From positions 56,740,338 to 56,804,337 of the forward strand of contig NC_087064.1 in assembly GCF_963678635.1 (NCBI RefSeq): a stretch of DNA of 64,000 bases, written 5' to 3'. Under the pieces are notes generated by a model. That model saw only the letters and a list, made by a program, of their open reading frames with translations. It ran no database searches and was not told the origin of the DNA. The position numbers and the translations under genes are program-made. This document shows, one piece after another, positions 42,001 through 51,608 of this stretch; positions within the stretch are counted from its first letter, which is position 1, and the number at the start of each line of letters is the position of its first letter. The DNA is from Symsagittifera roscoffensis. Lineage: Eukaryota > Xenacoelomorpha > Acoela > Convolutidae.

Positions 42001-44431
42001 ATCCCGAGGTCGAATCCCTGTCTGAATAGGTGTTCATTCTCGAGCTTTCTGACTTATCATCCGTCGAAGGTGTTGTGCTGGAGACTGCACGCTCCTCCAG
42101 ATCATGTCCGTATTTCCTTCGCATCCATCTGAACTCCCCGGACAAAACTTTGTTCTCTAGGTCCTGTTTCTCATCAGGAATTTTCTCGTCTATCTCGGAC
42201 TCCCCGGACAAATTTCCTTGTCCCGGGTGTTGATCTTGTGATCGCTGGTTTTTCTCCTCATCCTTCTCCCCGGACAAATAGTCTTGCAGCAGATTTTGTT
42301 CTACCTCTTCACCCTCTTTTTCCCGGTCTACAAAGGTGACAGTTTTCTTTTGCTTGCCGCTCTCCTGTCCTTTCTGTCCGTAAGAAGTACTGGTTAAAAT
42401 CTCCTGGGGTATTGAGGATACTAGTTGCTGAACTATTGTCCTACAATCCCTCTTGTTCTCTTCGTGCTGTTGTCTGGACGGCATGATCTTCACTTTCTCA
42501 CTGACTGTTAGCGATGCCACTGCTGCTGTCCACTCGGGGTCATCTCTGGTCACTTCTCTTTCTAACAATCCACCCAGTATCCGCATCACTTGTGGTGTGA
42601 CTTGCACCGTTTTATCCAATAATGAGAGGCTGTTTATATTCATGCGAGAGAGTTCTTGCTGGACCAGGTTCGAGCGCAGCAACAAATCCAAGGGGACCGG
42701 GTCCTCCCTTGACAGGATCTTTATCTCGGCTGCTTTCTCTACAGGTAACTCAGGATGCCCTGGAATTGGATGTCCAGACTTATCCAACCATCTCGTTAAG
42801 GGAAGCGCTTCATAAGTTTCTTTGTCCAGAAACGAGAATCCCTCCTTTACTTCCGCCTGATTGGCCTGCTTCTGCTCCAATCTTTCATAGAACTCAGTTT
42901 TCTTGCTGAGATTGTCAGCATTCTGATGTTTATCACGCATCCTGTGTTCGATTATCATATGGTAGCCATCCAGTCTTACTATCCATCTACCAATATAACT
43001 CTGATCCATCGAGTAGGTCTTCAACCAGGATAACGCTCTGTTGTCCACGCGTAACTTGAAGGGAGCGCTCCCCAAGTATGCACGGTACTTCTCCACGAAG
43101 GTAACTACTGCAAACATTTCTGCTTTTGGTGCGCCATATTTCATCTCTGTGTCACTCAAGACTTTGCTGCCGTATGCAATGGGACGGAGAACTGTTCTTC
43201 CGTTCCATTCTTGCTCTTGATGCAATATTCCTGAGATGGCCACCACCGATGCGTCTGTGTCAAGAACATACATGCCCTTTTCTCCAGGCATGCCCAGCAC
43301 TGGCGCTTCGCACAGTTCCCGCTTTATGTTCTCGAAAGCAACTTGTGCCTCATCGTTCCATTCGAACTTTTTCCCTTTGTTGCGCATCAGCTTCTGCATC
43401 GGGTACACCTTGTCCGCGTATCCTTTTATGAATTCTCGGTAGTAATTGGCAAACCCTAGGAAGCTCATGAGCTGTGTGTCCGTTCTAGGAGCTTTCCATG
43501 TCAGCACAGCCTCTACTGCTTCTGGATCTGGCCTCACACTATGCCGGTCCACCATTCTTCCCAGGTACTTGATCGAATCCCTAAGGATTTCACATTTCGA
43601 TGGTTTGCATTTCAAGCCTGCTCTTTTCATACATCCGAAGACCTCATCGAGCCGGTCAATGTGATCCTCCAGGGTTGGTGTCGCTATGACTACGTCATCC
43701 ACGTAGCACATCAAGAGATTCCCGTACTTTTTGGTCACTCCTGTCAAAGCCTGAGCCATCAGCCTTTGAAAAGTTGCTGTTGCATTGCACAAGCCGAAGG
43801 GCGTCCTCTTCCACTGGTACAACCCCAATTCGCACGCGAATCCGGTTTTCTCCCTGTCCTTCTTTCGCAGAGGAACCTGCCAGAAGGCAGAACCCAAGTC
43901 CAATGTGGTGAAGAACTTTGCATCACCAAGTTTGGATAGGCTCTCGTCTATTCGCGGTATCGGGTACGCATCTTTAATCGTTACCGCGTTCAAGTAACGA
44001 AAGTCGCAACAAAATCTAAGCTGCCCCCCTTTCTTTTTCGCCATTACTACTCCGCAAGCCCATGGTGATTTCGAGGGTTCTATCTTGTCGTATTCAAGCA
44101 ACATTTCTATTTCCGCTCGGCACGCTTCCGATTTATGTGGCGTCATTCGCCTTGCGCCTTCCCTATGGGGAACGGCGCCCTCTTCTAGTTCGATTTCGTG
44201 TTCGACGAAATTACAGCAACCGATGTCCGCCTTATGTTTTGAAAATACTTCGGCGTTCCGATCTAGGAGGTCCCGCAATTTTTCAAAATCTCCCTCACCT
44301 ATTTTTCCTTTTAAATGTTCTATTTCTGGCAAAACCGGTTTGTCAGAATCTAGTTCATATGACGAGGGGCGTTCCGGAAAATTCGAGCAGCTTGATAAGC
44401 CGTCGTCCGTTTCGGATTTCATTGAAAACAA
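39035..44431 (-). CDS. pol: Pol polyprotein: RT, RNase H, integrase and C-terminal macro-like domain
   Basis: Open for 1798 codons from TTG 44431; the first ATG is at 44422. The same frame continues upstream through one UAA into Gag-Pro. Reverse transcriptase spans about 95-300 (TLDLGSAFWQ, FGLCNATATFQ, CYVDDVVIA with YVDD at 243-246). RNase H spans about 385-510 (VLDTDAS, AEMF, RVDNRAL). An unusual ~450-residue low-complexity insert follows (about 510-960). The integrase zinc finger (H-x4-H...C-x2-C, about 1000-1045) precedes the integrase core: D near 1081, D near 1138 (QSDNGTAF) and E 36 residues on (GLVERQNRT). A chromodomain is not evident. After an acidic linker (about 1330-1600), residues about 1650-1790 resemble an OARD1-type macro domain (CAVAITADMSFRTALAADF, KYLCFLVTRATEK, VKELSLPVYD). 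Makes and integrates the element's DNA. Confidence 0.96.
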   Translation of the reverse strand: MFSMKSETDDGLSSCSNFPERPSSYELDSDKPVLPEIEHLKGKIGEGDFEKLRDLLDRNAEVFSKHKADIGCCNFVEHEIELEEGAVPHREGARRMTPHKSEACRAEIEMLLEYDKIEPSKSPWACGVVMAKKKGGQLRFCCDFRYLNAVTIKDAYPIPRIDESLSKLGDAKFFTTLDLGSAFWQVPLRKKDREKTGFACELGLYQWKRTPFGLCNATATFQRLMAQALTGVTKKYGNLLMCYVDDVVIATPTLEDHIDRLDEVFGCMKRAGLKCKPSKCEILRDSIKYLGRMVDRHSVRPDPEAVEAVLTWKAPRTDTQLMSFLGFANYYREFIKGYADKVYPMQKLMRNKGKKFEWNDEAQVAFENIKRELCEAPVLGMPGEKGMYVLDTDASVVAISGILHQEQEWNGRTVLRPIAYGSKVLSDTEMKYGAPKAEMFAVVTFVEKYRAYLGSAPFKLRVDNRALSWLKTYSMDQSYIGRWIVRLDGYHMIIEHRMRDKHQNADNLSKKTEFYERLEQKQANQAEVKEGFSFLDKETYEALPLTRWLDKSGHPIPGHPELPVEKAAEIKILSREDPVPLDLLLRSNLVQQELSRMNINSLSLLDKTVQVTPQVMRILGGLLEREVTRDDPEWTAAVASLTVSEKVKIMPSRQQHEENKRDCRTIVQQLVSSIPQEILTSTSYGQKGQESGKQKKTVTFVDREKEGEEVEQNLLQDYLSGEKDEEKNQRSQDQHPGQGNLSGESEIDEKIPDEKQDLENKVLSGEFRWMRRKYGHDLEERAVSSTTPSTDDKSESSRMNTYSDRDSTSGSELSELAIHTLLVETRARNLDREVYQDPDSDRYLIPSERVFDNAADDLETIAVSKRSISLLPQKEVVRTDLQPFQQETQPLAKIWCVKMEEDTHQPNELNSQMRVMKTYLKARYRLSDLLRAQRNDRMTSNLKRWIENGAPDKGDLEEDSYRILRQYFMQKEGRLYLNKDGIVACRRREEDKVLYKYNAIVLPQLYQTELLFRSHDQMGHQGIDKVYQRILKRFEWPGMKKACEKWVTACLSCQQVKDPRKLRFPLQSIESSEFNEVVQIDHQKICMTDSGYNQVLVMIDHFTKYAEAVPCITASAEETCDHLINTWIARHGCPMTFQSDNGTAFVGELTKELMRRSQVAQAHSTTYHPQTNGLVERQNRTLVSMLRVYCSRYVTDWDRYLPQVIGAYNSTQHSTTGVSPHMMLTGHEKSLPLTFFYPEYEGKKTSPQVYVRDVIRRQQELNDLCRRNTQQAQARQRKRFDKKAAGAKAYSVGDYVWVFQNVIPPKGTKKLLKKWRGPFMITEVHQEGRFYRLSTGRAAHYENIKPHNPSTEDWCVPTDMEEGDYLMMDPACEVNEKGTRQKNEGNEIVEDGTDTPLDLDPNEQIEADDETLPYAEEDWQDPEQTEIPKNMEPDLPFTMQTRQKDGMRPRKKYNPYGDDFVVDRIDLKKIVEEVVGLEEITVSQDIDIVDDHNDEWVDDWSKPEVEFDDEQQQSNEQDLTNLRVLEWLNEMTSDPKKTSVTNQDVDRESAKYIKTERDDPSWAAQEGQLLIPASNLDLIPGMRSTGTPTDIFVRGVGVGLTHTENLIIKKLRIARETGELEAETGEEPKKPDIGRVVESYFNLPNEYSSNIILTDSDFILTNRTCAVAITADMSFRTALAADFKREYKNVEFLWKQRPGIGGVAALPPAVSQIPGKYLCFLVTRATEKQHVDPENLVLSLTRLRDFLVEMDVKELSLPVYDPNRGRLHPRELYALVHVIFSDTNMQVYLHKKYYLSIG

Positions 44432-44446
44432 TTTATGAATAGATTT

Positions 44447-44449
44447 TTA
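44447..44449 (-). promoter_or_regulatory. Single in-frame UAA between Gag-Pro and Pol
   Basis: The minus strand reads GAA TAA AAA TCT ATT CAT AAA TTG TTT TCA ATG. From 48637 to 39035 this is the only stop in one frame of 3200 codons. Pol could be made by stop-codon readthrough, or by reinitiation at the ATG 25 nt downstream. The UAA-AAA context is not one of the well-known strong readthrough contexts. Confidence 0.75.
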
Positions 44450-47400
44450 TTCATTAATTCTCTTTAAGATTTTATCTTTATTTGCATGATAAGGACAGTC
44501 TTTCACACTATATTTCTTCGAGTTTTCTGTCTCCTCATAGTCGGTCCTCATCGGCAAGGCGTAGCCAAGCTTCTTTCCACGCTGGATTGAAACCGTGGTG
44601 TCCAGTGTGTTCAACAACACACTGACACACAGTCCGTTTCGCGTTACCGAGAAGCTCCGGCCTAAAATCACCGAACTCTGACTATTTGGATTCGGTACTA
44701 AGCAAACCTGTTTGCTATCACTTAACGAATTTAAATTTCTCATTCTAAAAATTGCTACTACAGCTTGTCCTGGTTGTAACTTTACTTTTCTATCCAAAAA
44801 AACTGGTACCTTATTTTCATCTGTTATTATCCTATTAATTGGTCTCTTAACATACTTTCGGTCCGGGTTTCTAATCCGTATTAGACCGTTGTTCAAGTCA
44901 ATCATCACGTCAAAATTCCTGACAAAATCTCTGCCCAAGATGAATTGGTCGGCGTCGTCCAGATTCTCTACCACCAGGAAGCTCATCCAAAGGTTCCGTC
45001 CTCCCATGTGAAGGACCGTCACCGGTGTTCTTCCGGCTACGTAGATAGCTCCTCGATTTGCAGCGGCTAGTCGGAGATTCGTAGGAATCAGATCTTCCCG
45101 CGTGAAGCCCATTCTCTCCCAGGTTTTTATCGGCATCACACTCACCACCGCGCCTGTGTCCAGAAGCCCTGTGACTCCGATTTTTGTTCCGTTGGTGTCA
45201 AGCAGGTGTGCTGTCACATCTGCTTCATATCCAATATGTACCGCGTCTTGTTCCATCATGGCGTCATGGCCTATCCTGCGGACTTTGAGTTCCTCTTCAC
45301 CCAAATAGATCTGCCCCATTTGGTCATCATCTGTTGTTATGTAAGTCCTGGTGTAGATGCTGATTCCATCCACGTTCAGCATTATTTGATACGGCCCATA
45401 GACCTCCAAGTAGCGTCCATGAAGTTTCTTCATGCGAGGGCCACCCGTCGTTAGTAGTGCTCGCACAGCTCTCGACTCAGTGCGTGGCTCCACCTGCCTC
45501 AGATAATCTGCATATGTGTCCAAATGCATTAAAGTGAACTCTGATGGTTCACTCAAATTTCTTATTACCTGGTGTCCAGCCACTGAGATTATCGACTGTA
45601 TCTTCTTTCCCTGCGGCGCTATGCCGAACCTCTTACCGGAGATCACTTTAAGTTTCATATCTAAACTGCTTGGTGTTTTCGTCTCTTCGAACTCCGTTGC
45701 CTCGAAGTTATTCAGTTGCTCCTGAAGCTTTTCATTTTCCAGTTCAAGTTTCACTTTTTGTTCGATCTCTTTCGTCACCAATTCCTGCTGTACTCTATTT
45801 AGAGCATCCTTTGCGGCTGCCTTATAATCGATCTTGAAGTCATCGGCCGCAGTTACTGGTTCCGGTTCACGTGCTTCTTCTGTTACTGCTTGCATTTTCT
45901 TTGCCGCCAGCTCTTGAGGTTTGTCCTTCCTGCGTGCCTCTGCTTCGCTCAAAAGTCGAGCCTTGCTTGCTTTCACTCCTGACAAAGCTTCTTCATGCCT
46001 TGGATGCTTGATATCTGCCACTGCATCCCAGAATTGCGGACAATCTGATTTAAAATGACCTTCCAAGTTACAAAAGAAACACCTCGGGCCAAATTTCGCA
46101 ATTACTCCTCTCATGAAATCCTCATGATCCAACTCTGACGCATCTTCGTCCTCGAGGCTAAAGCCTATTGCTTTCATGCCTTGTTTGTAAGCTGGGCATG
46201 CTGACACATGATGGTCTGTTGAACTGCAATTAGCACAAGAACGTCTCTTGTCCATATCATCCCTCGGTTTGTACCAATTGTTCCCTTGGTTAGCTGGTCC
46301 GTTGTTAAAATTGCCATAATTGTTCTTGTAATATCCAGATCTCGAAGGAGGTTTCAACAAAAGATACTCTTTTGATTTGAGCCTCAACTCCTCGGGTGTT
46401 GGCGCATTAGTTGATAGTGGTGTGTAATGCGTTGCTAGCATCGTACGAAGTTCATCATTTTTCACACCATCGATGAATTTTGAGGCTACGGCCAGGTTCA
46501 TCCTTCGGTTTGACTCATCCGGTTGGCTGCGTCTTCTCAGCATTTCCAAATCATCGAGAAACTTGTCTATTGTTTCATCTTCTCGTTGCCTCCGTTTCTC
46601 GAAGCGCATCATCGCCTGGTGCCCCTGCACCCCTGATCCGAAACGGTTTAACAAGATTTCGAAGATTTTCTCAGCAGTGTCACGTTGATACTGTTTCTTA
46701 GCCATGACACAGTTCAGGGCTGTCCCTTCTAAGTTGCTGGTGAGCGCGCTGCATTCCTGTCTCTCCGACAAGTCCTCTTCCTCGAAATGCAGCTTCATTA
46801 CCTCTATCCAGGTATCAATACAGCCATCAGATTCGTCCTTGTAGCATCTTGGCTTCTTAAAGACTCTTCTGGACTTTTCACTGCGTTCATTGGTTCTAGA
46901 TAACCGCGTCAGGAATGTCTCCAAAGACCTGTTCAGGGGTTCAAATGCTGTGGCCATTGCCGTAGCATCCCTTGAGTGTCCCGCCTGAGTGTCCTCACAC
47001 CTTGTCGAAGGCTCTGTGTGCGGTGCATCCCTGCAATCCGAATCACCATGAGCGTTTCCCGCTTGGCCCATGTGACTCCTCCTCGGGCTTGTATGCCCCA
47101 TGTTGCCAGAATCGCTTCTCCCAGTCGCATGTGTGCTTTGCGTTGGTCGTTCGTTCGAGGTTTGTCTGTTCCCCGTTGAACTTGCTCTACTGTTCGGGCC
47201 CCATGCTGTATTACCCCTTGTGGCATAGCCTGATGAACTGCCCCTGCCTCTAGTGGATCCATTCGTCTTCCTCCTTTGATGTTCATTGAAGTTCACCCTC
47301 GGTTCCCTGCTGGGACCTCCCGAGTTCGGCTCTCCTTCTTTTGGTCCACTCTTGCTGCTTAGTAGCCCGTCCAACCTATCCATGATAGCCTGAGTTCGCC

Positions 47401-48637
47401 TCTCCATCATCGCGTCTATCTTTATGTCAAGAGACCCAAGAGACTGCTCTTGCTGTATTCTTAACTTCTCCATGTCGGCTCTTAAGCGTAACTCCCTCTG
47501 TTCCGCCTCTCTTGTCATTCGCGACAAGTTCCTCGTCATATGTTCGTCCGTTCTTTCTTTCAAGCGTTTTTCGCTTCTGCCAACTTCTTGTCTGTTGCGG
47601 TTTATTTCTTCCCGCAGACTTTCTCTTTCAATGTGAACTGCTATTTCCAGTTCACTCATCCTTATCGACATCTGTTCATTTTGTTCTCCTAAACTGCCCA
47701 CTATGTTGTTTAAGGCTTCCTCTAGTGCTGCCCCGTTATCCATGAGTGGCGTCACTAGTGGTGGTGTAACTCTGTCGGTCCCAGGTAGCTTCGTGCTGGT
47801 AGAGATCCGGGCCTTGACTCTCTGTCTTGACGTTTTATCATTATCTATTTCAGGATCCGCTAACGCGTTGCCAAGCCCTCTGGTTCTACTCTCTTCAGGT
47901 TGTGGCTCCGAACTTGTCCTAATCGCGAAGTCCTTCGACTGGCCCGGTGTGTTTGCCTCTTTGCTTATCGTTGTCACTACACCAAATTTATCCATGGTTC
48001 CAGTCTCTCTTCCGACGTGTGCCTCACTCTCCTGGATCGAACTATTGAGACTGACTTGAGATCCAAAGTCCCCTTGCTCCTCTTCATCCTCTTCCTCCTG
48101 GGACTCCCCATCGTTTCCTGCTCCTCCTCCCATGCTGAATGGAAAGATGTTTCCGAAGGTGTTCTTCATTCTTCCTGAGAACGATGATGAGGTTGTTTGT
48201 TTTCCAGTTCCGCTTGCCATCATAGTGTTGTCTGTCGGAGATCTTCTAGTTGCCGTTACTTCAGTTGAGATGTCGGACAGTTCCGACATCTCCTCTCGAT
48301 CCAACGTCCCGGTGGAAGTGGCAAAATCATGGCCTTGTTCTACCGGAGTAGATTCACTCGCCAGCCTTCTGCCTCTCCCTTCCAGTCCATTTACTCCCTG
48401 GTTGTCGTTCATGGTATGGTCCGTATTGACCTCCACTTCTAACAGTTCTTTTCGCTCTTCTGAGGTCTTTTGACTTCTCGTTTCAACCCTTCTGCCTGAA
48501 ACCGTCCCCTCTTTATCGGACCGGGTTCGCTTGATCCAATCCACAAAAGGATCGGTCATCGTTTTTCTTTGCTTTTCAGGTATGAATTTCCTAGAGCTAT
48601 TACCTCGTTTTGGTATCCTTGACTTGTCTAAACTCAT
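44447..48637 (-). CDS. gag-pro: Gag-protease polyprotein
   Basis: ATG at 48637, UAA at 44449-44447, 1396 residues. The first ~600 residues are disordered and rich in S, T, R, E and G, with a heptad-like stretch near 310-420. A Gag capsid-like segment lies at about 610-760 (WIEVMKLHF..., FLDDLEMLRRR). Two CX2CX4HX4C zinc knuckles follow (CANCSSTDHHVSAC near 800, CFFCNLEGHFKSDC near 850). The retroviral-type aspartic protease lies at about 1130-1240 with the active-site GLLDTGAVVSVMP near 1160 and a later ILGRDFV. Gag forms the particle and binds RNA; the protease cuts both polyproteins. The protein is about twice the usual gypsy Gag length because of its N-terminal half. Pol continues in the same frame after the stop. 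Confidence 0.95.
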   Translation of the reverse strand: MSLDKSRIPKRGNSSRKFIPEKQRKTMTDPFVDWIKRTRSDKEGTVSGRRVETRSQKTSEERKELLEVEVNTDHTMNDNQGVNGLEGRGRRLASESTPVEQGHDFATSTGTLDREEMSELSDISTEVTATRRSPTDNTMMASGTGKQTTSSSFSGRMKNTFGNIFPFSMGGGAGNDGESQEEEDEEEQGDFGSQVSLNSSIQESEAHVGRETGTMDKFGVVTTISKEANTPGQSKDFAIRTSSEPQPEESRTRGLGNALADPEIDNDKTSRQRVKARISTSTKLPGTDRVTPPLVTPLMDNGAALEEALNNIVGSLGEQNEQMSIRMSELEIAVHIERESLREEINRNRQEVGRSEKRLKERTDEHMTRNLSRMTREAEQRELRLRADMEKLRIQQEQSLGSLDIKIDAMMERRTQAIMDRLDGLLSSKSGPKEGEPNSGGPSREPRVNFNEHQRRKTNGSTRGRGSSSGYATRGNTAWGPNSRASSTGNRQTSNERPTQSTHATGRSDSGNMGHTSPRRSHMGQAGNAHGDSDCRDAPHTEPSTRCEDTQAGHSRDATAMATAFEPLNRSLETFLTRLSRTNERSEKSRRVFKKPRCYKDESDGCIDTWIEVMKLHFEEEDLSERQECSALTSNLEGTALNCVMAKKQYQRDTAEKIFEILLNRFGSGVQGHQAMMRFEKRRQREDETIDKFLDDLEMLRRRSQPDESNRRMNLAVASKFIDGVKNDELRTMLATHYTPLSTNAPTPEELRLKSKEYLLLKPPSRSGYYKNNYGNFNNGPANQGNNWYKPRDDMDKRRSCANCSSTDHHVSACPAYKQGMKAIGFSLEDEDASELDHEDFMRGVIAKFGPRCFFCNLEGHFKSDCPQFWDAVADIKHPRHEEALSGVKASKARLLSEAEARRKDKPQELAAKKMQAVTEEAREPEPVTAADDFKIDYKAAAKDALNRVQQELVTKEIEQKVKLELENEKLQEQLNNFEATEFEETKTPSSLDMKLKVISGKRFGIAPQGKKIQSIISVAGHQVIRNLSEPSEFTLMHLDTYADYLRQVEPRTESRAVRALLTTGGPRMKKLHGRYLEVYGPYQIMLNVDGISIYTRTYITTDDDQMGQIYLGEEELKVRRIGHDAMMEQDAVHIGYEADVTAHLLDTNGTKIGVTGLLDTGAVVSVMPIKTWERMGFTREDLIPTNLRLAAANRGAIYVAGRTPVTVLHMGGRNLWMSFLVVENLDDADQFILGRDFVRNFDVMIDLNNGLIRIRNPDRKYVKRPINRIITDENKVPVFLDRKVKLQPGQAVVAIFRMRNLNSLSDSKQVCLVPNPNSQSSVILGRSFSVTRNGLCVSVLLNTLDTTVSIQRGKKLGYALPMRTDYEETENSKKYSVKDCPYHANKDKILKRINE

Positions 48638-51608
48638 TCTTTATTTGTCACTTTCCTATGCCTACTCTTGACTCAATTGCTAGAGACCTTATAGTTTTAT
48701 TAACAATAATAATGACACAACACAATAAATTTCACCAGATTCTATTAAATAGTGACCACGAATCCCTGTATGTTGTCAGAGTACAGTTTGTATAAAATTT
48801 ATTCACACTAGCCGATTATCGGTCCAAAGATCTGGAAACTAGCACAATATGATGTTATCAGTCAATTTAAAAGATAGTGTAGTCACTACCCAATCAAGCA
48901 CAGTTTAGGTTGATTTAAAATCAAAAACAAAAAATATATATTGACACAATATGAATGTATATATAAAAAAAACGTATGTGTCTTGTACTCTTAGTCGGTC
49001 GCAGTACAATAGTCGAACCTGTCTTTTAAAGAAAAAGCTTTCCCTGCTTGGTGCTGCACCAAACAGACAAGACTTTGAAGGCAGTTATTTTCTCAAGTGG
49101 GCGTCTATTGCACCCACCGAGTACTGTGTTACCTATCTGCCTTCGGACTGCCCGAGCTAGACCTACTAAAATCCTCAGGGCAGTCACTTTTCCCAAAAAC
49201 GTATTATGTTTCAATCCACACCAATGAGTCACGCTCTTTTTAATTTAGACTTAGTGTCGCGAATATCCGAGTTCGGACCTGTTTTGTATTAGTCTGGTTC
49301 TTTTTGAGAGGCAAGTTACCAGTGCAGTCACTGATACCTAGCCTGTGTATTAATAACCTAATACCTCTCGCTTTTTAGTCTTTCTTTCGTTTACCTAAGT
49401 CCTTAATAAAATAATACCCCTCCGGATTGGCACAAATAGGACCCTTCCGGACTGTCAGAATATAGACCCCTCCGGATTGGGACCCCTCGGAATTAGCAAC
49501 TATAAGACCCCTCCGGATTCGGACCCCTCCGGTTTTGTGGAAAGTAGACCCCTCCGGATTCGGACCCCTCTGACTTTGAAAAATTTCGACCCCTCCGGAT
49601 TGGGAGCCCTTAGCTCTGTCAAAGTAGCTTTTTGTCGTTTTCTTAATTTCAGCTTATACCCCTCCGGATACGTTCTGCGTTGCTTTTATGCTGTTTGAAT
49701 TAACTGGGAAGGGTATAGGGTCCTTTCCTAGACCCCTCCGGATTGAAGTTAAGGCACTTATTTGACAATTCACACTAACGGTGAAGGGTCTTATCACTTG
49801 CCTAATTTCGACTCTATTATGGTTGTCTTGTGCCTTCAGCCCTCCCTTTTTGTCTAGAACTGTCCTAAGTTACTTAGTTCAATCGCTATCAACTTTTGGT
49901 AGGGGTATAAGGGTTTTTCAAAAAAAATTTATAAAACGTGAAGGGTGTACCCCTCCGGATTTGTGTAATTTGCTACAAACAATCTCAAAAATTTTCCCGC
50001 TCGTTTTTCCGGAAAATTTCTGATCCTATTAGTAAGCTCAGCTAATTTCTGATCTATTGGTACCAAGATCAACTCGATATGCTCAGTAGTTCCAAAGTTA
50101 TTAACCAAAACGTCTTTTTTCCAAACTCAAAAAATTTTCTCTCTTATAGGTTCCGCCTAACTTTTTCCGCAAATCTGGTCCTTTCGACCTAAAAATTATT
50201 GATCCGAGCTCAGAAGGCCTATACTCTTCTAGTTCAATGCAAAAGACCCGATCTAAAACGCTATTGTAGAAAAAATTTGCGAAAAACTATGCTACCTGGA
50301 CCCCTCCGGATTGATGAATCCACCAAATCAAACACGTTACGTTCGATTTCTCTGCAACCCGGAAGGCTTTCGGGTAGCGGGTTTTAAAACTTGTAGATTC
50401 ACTAGTGGACGTTGTCCGAACAACTATTTTTACTGTCCTACCTCAAAAATTTCAAAAAATTTTCTAAATTTTTAGTGTTCCGTTTTCTCAAAAATCACGA
50501 AATTTCAGTTTTCGGTACCAAAATAGTTCCAACCACCTTCGAACTTAACTTAACCGGTTCTACCTATTATGGTAGTGCAGTTACGATGTAACACACTAAC
50601 TTAGCGCTTTTTTCCGTTTCAAAAAATATCGATATCTCAAAAATCGCGACTTGTGGGGGGATCAAAATATCGCTATTTTGACCCTAAAAACCGGTCTGTT
50701 TTCGTTGTTTTTCACTGAAAAACGATATAAGACTATTAATATAGGCTATATAAATAATAATATTAGTAATACTATACCCCTCCGGGTTTGTTTATTATCC
50801 GAATTAAGGTGCTTAACTCGGATATTCGCAGTTAGGTGAAGGGTCACTACAGTGCAGCACTGTCGAGCCCCCCACAGATTACTATCTTACTTTTTGTACC
50901 AAAAGGGATACAAAACTTGTTAACGATACCCAACAGTCGATTGTTGTTGTCGTTGAGCCCCTTCTTGTTGCTCCTTGTACTGCTAGCCGGATCGGTCTTC
51001 ACCCAAGACCCTTCCGAATTGAGCGCAAATCAGCTGACCCCTCCGGATTGAGCGCAATTTATCATTAACGTGCTTAAATGCTCAAATAACCCTACAGTAC
51101 AAGCCTCACAAACGGGCCTCAAAATTGATCGTAACGATCCTGACTGATATAAATGCCTGTAACAACAATATATCTATCAACAACAAACGGGGGGGTTGAA
51201 TCACATCTTGTCTGGGGGGATGATTTCTACTGATTTTTTACTTTTTTACTGTTTTTGGTTTTTTCGGTTATTTTTTATGTTTTTTGTTTTTCTTGGGTAC
51301 TATACTACTTTTTGTTTGGTTTTACTTCTATCTTTAAGTGTTTTTGGTCACCAACCACTCAGGGGACGAGGGGACGGCCGATCCCCCCACCCTTCCTGGT
51401 TCGTGAATTGTCGGTCTTAACTAGGTTAAAAAACTATTCACGGCAATTCGGAAGGCCTCCGCGTTCCGAACTACCCTTCCGCCCCGGCGGTTTAGGCCTA
51501 TTAAGGGCGTTAATGTGAGCATCCGCTCGGCGCGGAGTGCTCGTTAACGGTTCTGCCAATCATGATGTTAAAAAAGAATAACACCCAGGAGCGCCATAAA
51601 AACATACA
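48638..51608 (-). other. Giant-element leader (5' UTR), 3 kb, rich in CCCCTCCGGATT motifs
   Basis: No long frame is seen between the 5' LTR and the Gag ATG. On the plus strand CCCCTCCGGATT or one-base variants occur near 49417, 49467, 49508, 49524, 49549, 49590, 49658, 49733, 49950, 50301, 50776 and 51037, and CCCTTCCGGA near 49442. GTGAAGGGT follows at 49782, 49939 and 50836. The segment 50300-50370 resembles the LTR interval 28430-28500. A 7-bp palindrome ACAGTGC/GCACTGT sits at 50849-50863. Packaging, dimerisation or an internal ribosome entry role are possible and untested. Confidence 0.75.
51579..51596 (-). promoter_or_regulatory. Candidate primer-binding site
   Basis: On the minus strand TGGCGCTCCTGGGTGTTA begins 12 nt inside the LTR end. 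TGG is the complement of a tRNA 3' CCA, and the opposite strand reads like a tRNA acceptor end (CAGGAGC-G-CCA). I could not name the tRNA. A 12-nt offset is larger than usual, so confidence is moderate to low. Confidence 0.4.

Noticed and set aside
49416-51050. CRISPR-like spaced repeats (CCCCTCCGGATT)
   Set aside because: Repeats are only 12-13 bp, spacing is irregular, and the setting is a eukaryotic retroelement leader.
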